Origin: Glossina fuscipes
Taxonomy: Eukaryota > Arthropoda > Insecta > Diptera > Glossinidae
DNA length: 64,000 bases
Assembly: GCF_014805625.2 (NCBI RefSeq)
Contig: NW_023998416.1
Location: 33,878,752 to 33,942,751, forward strand
Direction of reading: 5' to 3'
Numbering within the stretch: the first letter of the stretch is position 1; every line of letters begins with the position of its first letter. The position numbers and the translations under genes are program-made. Shown here piece by piece: positions 59,902 to 64,000 of the stretch. The notes beneath the pieces are model-generated. The model was not told the origin of the DNA. It saw only the letters and a list, made by a program, of their open reading frames with translations, and searched no databases.

Positions 59902-60350
59902 TTTACATCAGCTGTTGTGCTAGCTTAGCTTGCTCGTTGATGTTGTTCATTCGTTTGTTCATCGTTAAACATCTGTTAACAGTCGTTCACGTTTTAAATT
60001 TAACCAACTGCTCGTTTGTTTTTCTTTATAATTTATTACAAATTTATAGTTTTTGTTTATATTATAACTTATATTAAATTTTAAATATTTTTATTAACAA
60101 TAAATTTGATGCTTCAAATACCTAGATATATATATATATGTATATTTATCAATATAGAGATTGATATCAATCCTTCAGATGGACATAATCTAAAATTTGA
60201 AATATTTGCCAAGTCCATTGAAGTTACCTAAGACGGACAATTTACAAAGGGAGTCCCGAAATCTACGCAAGATTTCAATTAAAAAAAAATCACAGTTTCT
60301 TTTTTTTATTTGAAATTTTTTCATTGAATCATAATGTACGTAGGATACAG
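59430..60350. other. Start of intron 3; low complexity
   Basis: A-run at 59541-59563 followed by (AAT)n, then a T-run at 59870-59900. The ORFs at 59603-59923 and 59793-60077 are driven by the T-run (poly-Phe) and are rejected. Confidence 0.6.
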
Positions 60351-60670
60351 TTATGTGTGGAATGTCCCATCGGGCAAATGGCCTTCACGGCTTTGCTGGT
60401 ACATATGCATATGCACTCTTCTATCGAAACTTTCCCGAACCATTTTGTAAATGTGGATGATCGTAGTCTTGTTGGCATAGATCTGGGACTTTAAATAGCC
60501 CTATTAAATGAAGTCCAGTGGTGTCAAGTATTTACTTCACAGTTGACAAAGTTAAATCAATATTCCGACCAATTTGTGAACTGTGGTCGCCAAATTTGTA
60601 TTAATTTTGAAATATTGTTCAACAATGAAAACGCATTGCTCTCTCGCGTAATGCTCCGCTTCTATTGAGA
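60351..60670 (-). pseudogene. Internally deleted IS630/Tc1-type transposase
   Basis: On the minus strand, Glu-His-Tyr-Ala-Arg-Glu-Gln-Cys-Val-Phe-Ile-Val-Glu-Gln-Tyr-Phe (near 60660) is the N-terminal helix-turn-helix start of a common insect IS630-type transposase. Within 120 bases the C-terminal part follows: Leu-Thr-Pro-Leu-Asp-Phe, Gly-Tyr-Leu-Lys-Ser-Gln-Ile-Tyr-Ala-Asn-Lys, then Ser-Arg-Glu-Gly-His-Leu-Pro-Asp and Phe-His-Thr-stop at 60351. Together they show that about two thirds of the ORF, including the first two catalytic positions, was lost. There are two adjacent stops after Asp-Phe. Terminal repeats were not pinned down. Confidence 0.75.
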
Positions 60671-60924
60671 TTGGGGCACGTTGCATATATAAATGTATGG
60701 ACAATATAAATATAGAGAAAACAGTTCAAAAATAGAACGTTCCATGGAAATCAAAGGACAGAGTAATAATAGGAAGCAGGTAGACTAGAGAATATTAAAT
60801 AGACAATAGTATTCTGGCGTTGTGACTGGTAACTGGTCAAAAGAGAAAATAATATGTTCTTTTACTTTGTACCGAATTCGGTATTCCGTAGTAATAGTCT
60901 CGACAAGACTCTCCAATGTTCGTT

Positions 60925-61277
60925 ATACGCTACTGTACTGTTTGGGAAACATCGAGAAGGACTTGAGGTAAAAACATCTTTTATTGTGCCCAACGATTTC
61001 GAGTCGCTTTCTCAAACGATTTAAGCTGTCCGCCTGGCCGTCCTGTTCTAGCGGGTGAACTTGCAGGCCGGTATTTTCGAGATATTTTGGTGAAATTTGG
61101 TACATTGGCGTGTTTTGGCTCAAGGACGAACACTATTGCAAATGGTTCGGCTCGGACCAATTCTTCAACCACTTGCCCTATAACGTCTCATTTTGAAAGG
61201 TCGTTATATGAATTACTGTACCAAGCGAATTTGTATAAGGTATTTAAGGATGGACCTGGTTCCATTATAGTGTTTTG
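60925..61277 (+). repeat. Dispersed repeat R, copy 17 (plus)
   Basis: AGAAGGACTTGAGGTAAAAA, GCTGTCCGCCTGGCCGTCC, GAGATATTTTGGTGAAATTT, CACTATTGCAAATGGTTCGG, and the end GGACCTGGTTCCATTATAGT. The minus ORF of 63 codons and the + ORF of 64 codons here are the repeat. Confidence 0.85.
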
Positions 61278-61279
61278 TT

Positions 61280-61720
61280 AAAAACAAAACAGCCACCACA
61301 AAAAAAATGAGCCTGGTTATTACTTGCGGCGTCTCTGAGCTGTTGCTGAAAGTAAGCTTATCAATATCCTGCTTACAGTTACAGAAGCGTTGTATTAACA
61401 ACGCGTAAATTTCTTATTAACAAGAATTAGTTAATGATGTGAAATGAAAGCATTAAGATAAATCCACGAGGACATGAAAATTAGTAGCGAATGCAAAGGA
61501 TGTAGTTTAAATTATCAATGCGTTTGCACTGACCTCAAAGCTTTGGCTTATTTTTATTCCATTTAGTAGCCTCAATGCCTCAATCAATCAATTGTATTGC
61601 TACGTAAAACACTTTGGATAAAGACATAATAATCTTAGGCAGGATCCTTTTCGAAATCACGAATAAACATATCTTATAACAAACTTGGTACAAGTAGTCG
61701 TTTTATAATGCTGTACCTTT
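61280..61720. other. Nothing recognised
   Basis: AT-rich spacer between two R copies. Confidence 0.5.
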
Positions 61721-61724
61721 TCGT

Positions 61725-62090
61725 ACCCTACACCACTTGTAGTACAAGAGCGCATTAAGTTCGTGTCGGTTTTTTGCAACGCCTAGAAAGAGTTGAACTA
61801 GTCCCACCATTTATTTTACCGATCGAATGAGAATCATTTTCTGAATTTCGGTTTATTATCATTTCTGAATAATTTTTCGAATCGATCTAAGCTTGTCTGC
61901 CTGTGTTGTGGCCTTGTGTGTGTAGTCCGCTGGCGTATTTTGGTCCTAGAACGAACGCTTTTGCAAATAGATCAGGTAGAGCCACTATTTCGACCACTTC
62001 CCATGCAACGTCTTGCTTTGAAAAATCGGCAGTGGCGTAAGTAATTTAAGGGCGTTATAGTGTGTGACATTCATAGTGGTGTTGTGCTGG
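61725..62090 (+). repeat. Dispersed repeat R, copy 18 (plus)
   Basis: TACCCTACACCACTTGTAG, CGCATTAAGTTCGTG, TTATTTTACCGATCGAATGA, CTAAGCTTGTCTGCCTG, and CGACCACTTCCCATGCAACG. A nearly complete copy. Confidence 0.9.
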
Positions 62091-62099
62091 GAGCAGAAT

Positions 62100-63120
62100 T
62101 GTTTGCGGAATTAGAATTATTGACCCATATGTAATAGTCCCATGCAATTTGTGACATTTCTATCTAAGAATGCCAGTAGATCTCACGATTTATACTTCAA
62201 ACGATGGTTTACCTTTTTCAGTTTGCTATTCCACAAATCACGTTGTTCACAAATCATTAGGTTTGCCGCTTATGTGAGAGCACGAATAACACCGAAATTG
62301 AAAAGTGCTTTAATACGAAGTTTTCAATTAACTCGATTACGAAACTACTGTTCATTTACTTTATAAAGAAAAAAACATATCTATAGGCGGAAATTATTTA
62401 CGGGCAATTTTAATTATTATATGTAAATATTTGTTAATTTGTATTTTAGTATGTATCTGATGTTAATTAATCGGCTATCAAATAAAAATTACATTTAACC
62501 GTTCGGTAATTAAAAATTAACGAAGACGACAAATAACAAAAAATGAAAGAAATTTACAAAGTGAAGCAAAAAAAAAAAAAAAAAAAAAACAAATAAATAA
62601 ATAAACAAAAGTTCGCTCCAAGTTGAATAAGTACATGAGCATTGTCATTAATAACCACAGGTTGTAAATTCAATAAATTGTTGTCATTTATTTATTTAAA
62701 TATTACATAAAAAGAAACAGAAAACACGTACACATACAATATTAAACGATGGTATGCATGCATCGTATTAATATAAAATAGTCGAGTAACGGGTGAGTGA
62801 GGAAGTAAATTTATTACATTGTTATGACAGTTTCTATTAAACCAATTAAATAGTAAAAGTGAGACAAGAGAAAGAAAAGTGTAAATATAGAAGAAAACAT
62901 TTAATAAAAGACTCTATGTAGAAATGTATTTGCATGTTCCTATCTGCAGGCCTTCTCCGTTAAGCACGGCTCTTGTGAACCATGGTTTTTTAGATACAAT
63001 ATAGTACAAAATTTGCGATATAGCGCGGTGCACATTAAGTATGCCACGCCTTTATATAAAGATTTTCAAATAATTTTTTATGTAGATACAAAGATCGTTT
63101 GCCGAAAACTCCAATCCTTT
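62100..63120. other. Nothing recognised; A-run
   Basis: A homopolymer of about 21 at 62569-62589. The 74-codon ORF at 62142-62366 is basic and without motif. Confidence 0.5.
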
Positions 63121-63127
63121 TTCAATA

Positions 63128-63472
63128 TCCTACACTATTTGTGGTAAAAGTATGCAAAATCCAGAAGGACTTGAGATAGACTCACCCCTTACTAAACCGA
63201 TCAACTCAATCGATCTAAGCTTGCCTGTCCGTCTTGTGTTCAACCTCCACGCCGCAATTTTTCAAATATTTTCATGCAATTCGGCGCACTGGTCCAGGGA
63301 CGGACACCACTGAAAATGTTGCAGATCGGGTCACTTCTTTGGCCACTCCCCTTATACGCTTTATAACGCCTTATTTTTAAAAGTAGCCGTTTTACGACTA
63401 TATAATCAGGCATTATATGAATAACTGTTGGATGGTATAGAGTATATAATGATTGTCTTTAGCCCGGCATCA
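63128..63472 (+). repeat. Dispersed repeat R, copy 19 (plus)
   Basis: CCTACACTATTTGTGGTA, CAGAAGGACTTGAGATAGAC, CTTGCCTGTCCGTCTTGTG, GGCCACTCCCCTTATACGC, and the end GGTATAGAGTATATAATG. A T-run at 63486-63508 lies just beyond. Confidence 0.85.
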
Positions 63473-63749
63473 TGCTTTCAATTGTTTTTTTTTTTTTTTT
63501 TTTTTTTTGTTACCCAAAGAAATAAACTCTAAGACTAAAGTCTTATCGGCTTCATTGAAAATCTGTAACGCACTTGAAATTTGAAGCCGCAACCATTGTT
63601 TTTCATTAGTTCGAACGAGACAAGGATTTAGTTAATTTTTCCCTTTCTACTCATGTCACGTTTACTTTCATGAACAAGATAATTGCATCCTTCTTGAGAT
63701 GGAATGTACACACATTAGACAAACTTTGTTTTTAATTTTACTAACTGTA

Positions 63750-63783
63750 TATATGTATATATACATATATATATATGTATATG
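63750..63783. repeat. (AT)n / TATG microsatellite
   Basis: TATATGTATATATACATATA-type text. It explains the Ile-Tyr run in the nearby ORF, which is rejected. Confidence 0.9.
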
Positions 63784-64000
63784 TAACTATGACAAAGCCT
63801 TCATTGTATTTGCCGGAAACAAGTCTGACCGCCCTGAATAGGTTAGATAAATGGAACAGAGTACAGGATTTAAGGTTCTACTTTTGCACCTAGGTCTAGG
63901 TTGTTTGCAACAATTGGCAACAAGAGACAAGTGAAGGGCATACGTAGGCAGTCTTTCATTTATTCTAATCGAATATAAAGGTTTAGACATACAAACAGCA

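Noticed and set aside
59603..60077. ORFs of 106 and 94 codons after exon 3, considered as a membrane-anchor exon
   Set aside because: The hydrophobic part is poly-Phe from a T homopolymer, with no matching phase-1 acceptor.
1..64000. tRNA, rRNA and CRISPR search by eye
   Set aside because: No convincing A/B box pair with cloverleaf, no rRNA-like block and no spaced direct-repeat array was seen; a tRNAscan run would settle the tRNA question.

Overview
The window looks like AT-rich, gene-poor euchromatin from a fly. The introns are very long, homopolymers and microsatellites are abundant, the terminal repeats and peptides are of the kinds found in Diptera, and splice sites are of the GTGAG type. 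A schizophoran fly outside Drosophila, perhaps a tephritid, is my inference; no marker in the window proves it. The assembly has one short N gap, at 5766-5775.

Only one gene is well supported. It lies on the + strand and encodes a secreted or membrane protein with one immunoglobulin-like domain. A signal-peptide exon (24524-24590) is followed by an intron of about 31.4 kb. A 216-nt exon (55943-56158) then carries the first half of the Ig domain. After a 2.07-kb intron, a 1200-nt exon (58230-59429) finishes the Ig domain and continues into a long region rich in Pro, Gln, His and Asn. All three visible junctions are phase 1. The third exon ends at a good donor and the rest of the gene is not visible, so the C-terminus and any membrane segment probably lie to the right of the window. 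I do not recognise a named orthologue. A likely 5' leader exon starts at 24251 and contains a 22-codon upstream ORF. Candidate initiator-type promoters at about 21808 and 12061 are tentative.

Region by region: 1-24250 is upstream non-coding DNA. It holds a non-LTR retrotransposon tail at 3.7 kb flanked by an inverted coding-like repeat, a 114-bp tandem array interrupted by the N gap, minisatellites, one unrecognised minus-strand ORF with a good splice acceptor (8.9-9.3 kb), and repeat copies. Positions 24591-55942 are intron 1, full of decayed mobile elements: several mariner remnants, a possible Mutator-like transposase piece, and many copies of a dispersed repeat. Positions 56159-58229 are intron 2, with a possible non-LTR endonuclease fragment. 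Positions 59430-64000 are the start of intron 3 or flanking DNA, with an internally deleted IS630/Tc1-type transposase and three more dispersed repeats.

The commonest structure is a degenerate dispersed repeat of about 350 bp, with some 22 full or partial copies in both orientations. Its intact ends carry inverted 15-mers of the form ATACCCTACACCACT, and its core has GTCTGTCCGTCTG-like text. It resembles the INE-1/DINE-1 type of Drosophila repeat but is not identical to it. Three copies are joined to the same extra 250-bp module, which suggests a longer parent element. I found no CRISPR array, no rRNA or tRNA gene, and no intact transposase. Most short ORFs in the window are chance reading frames.
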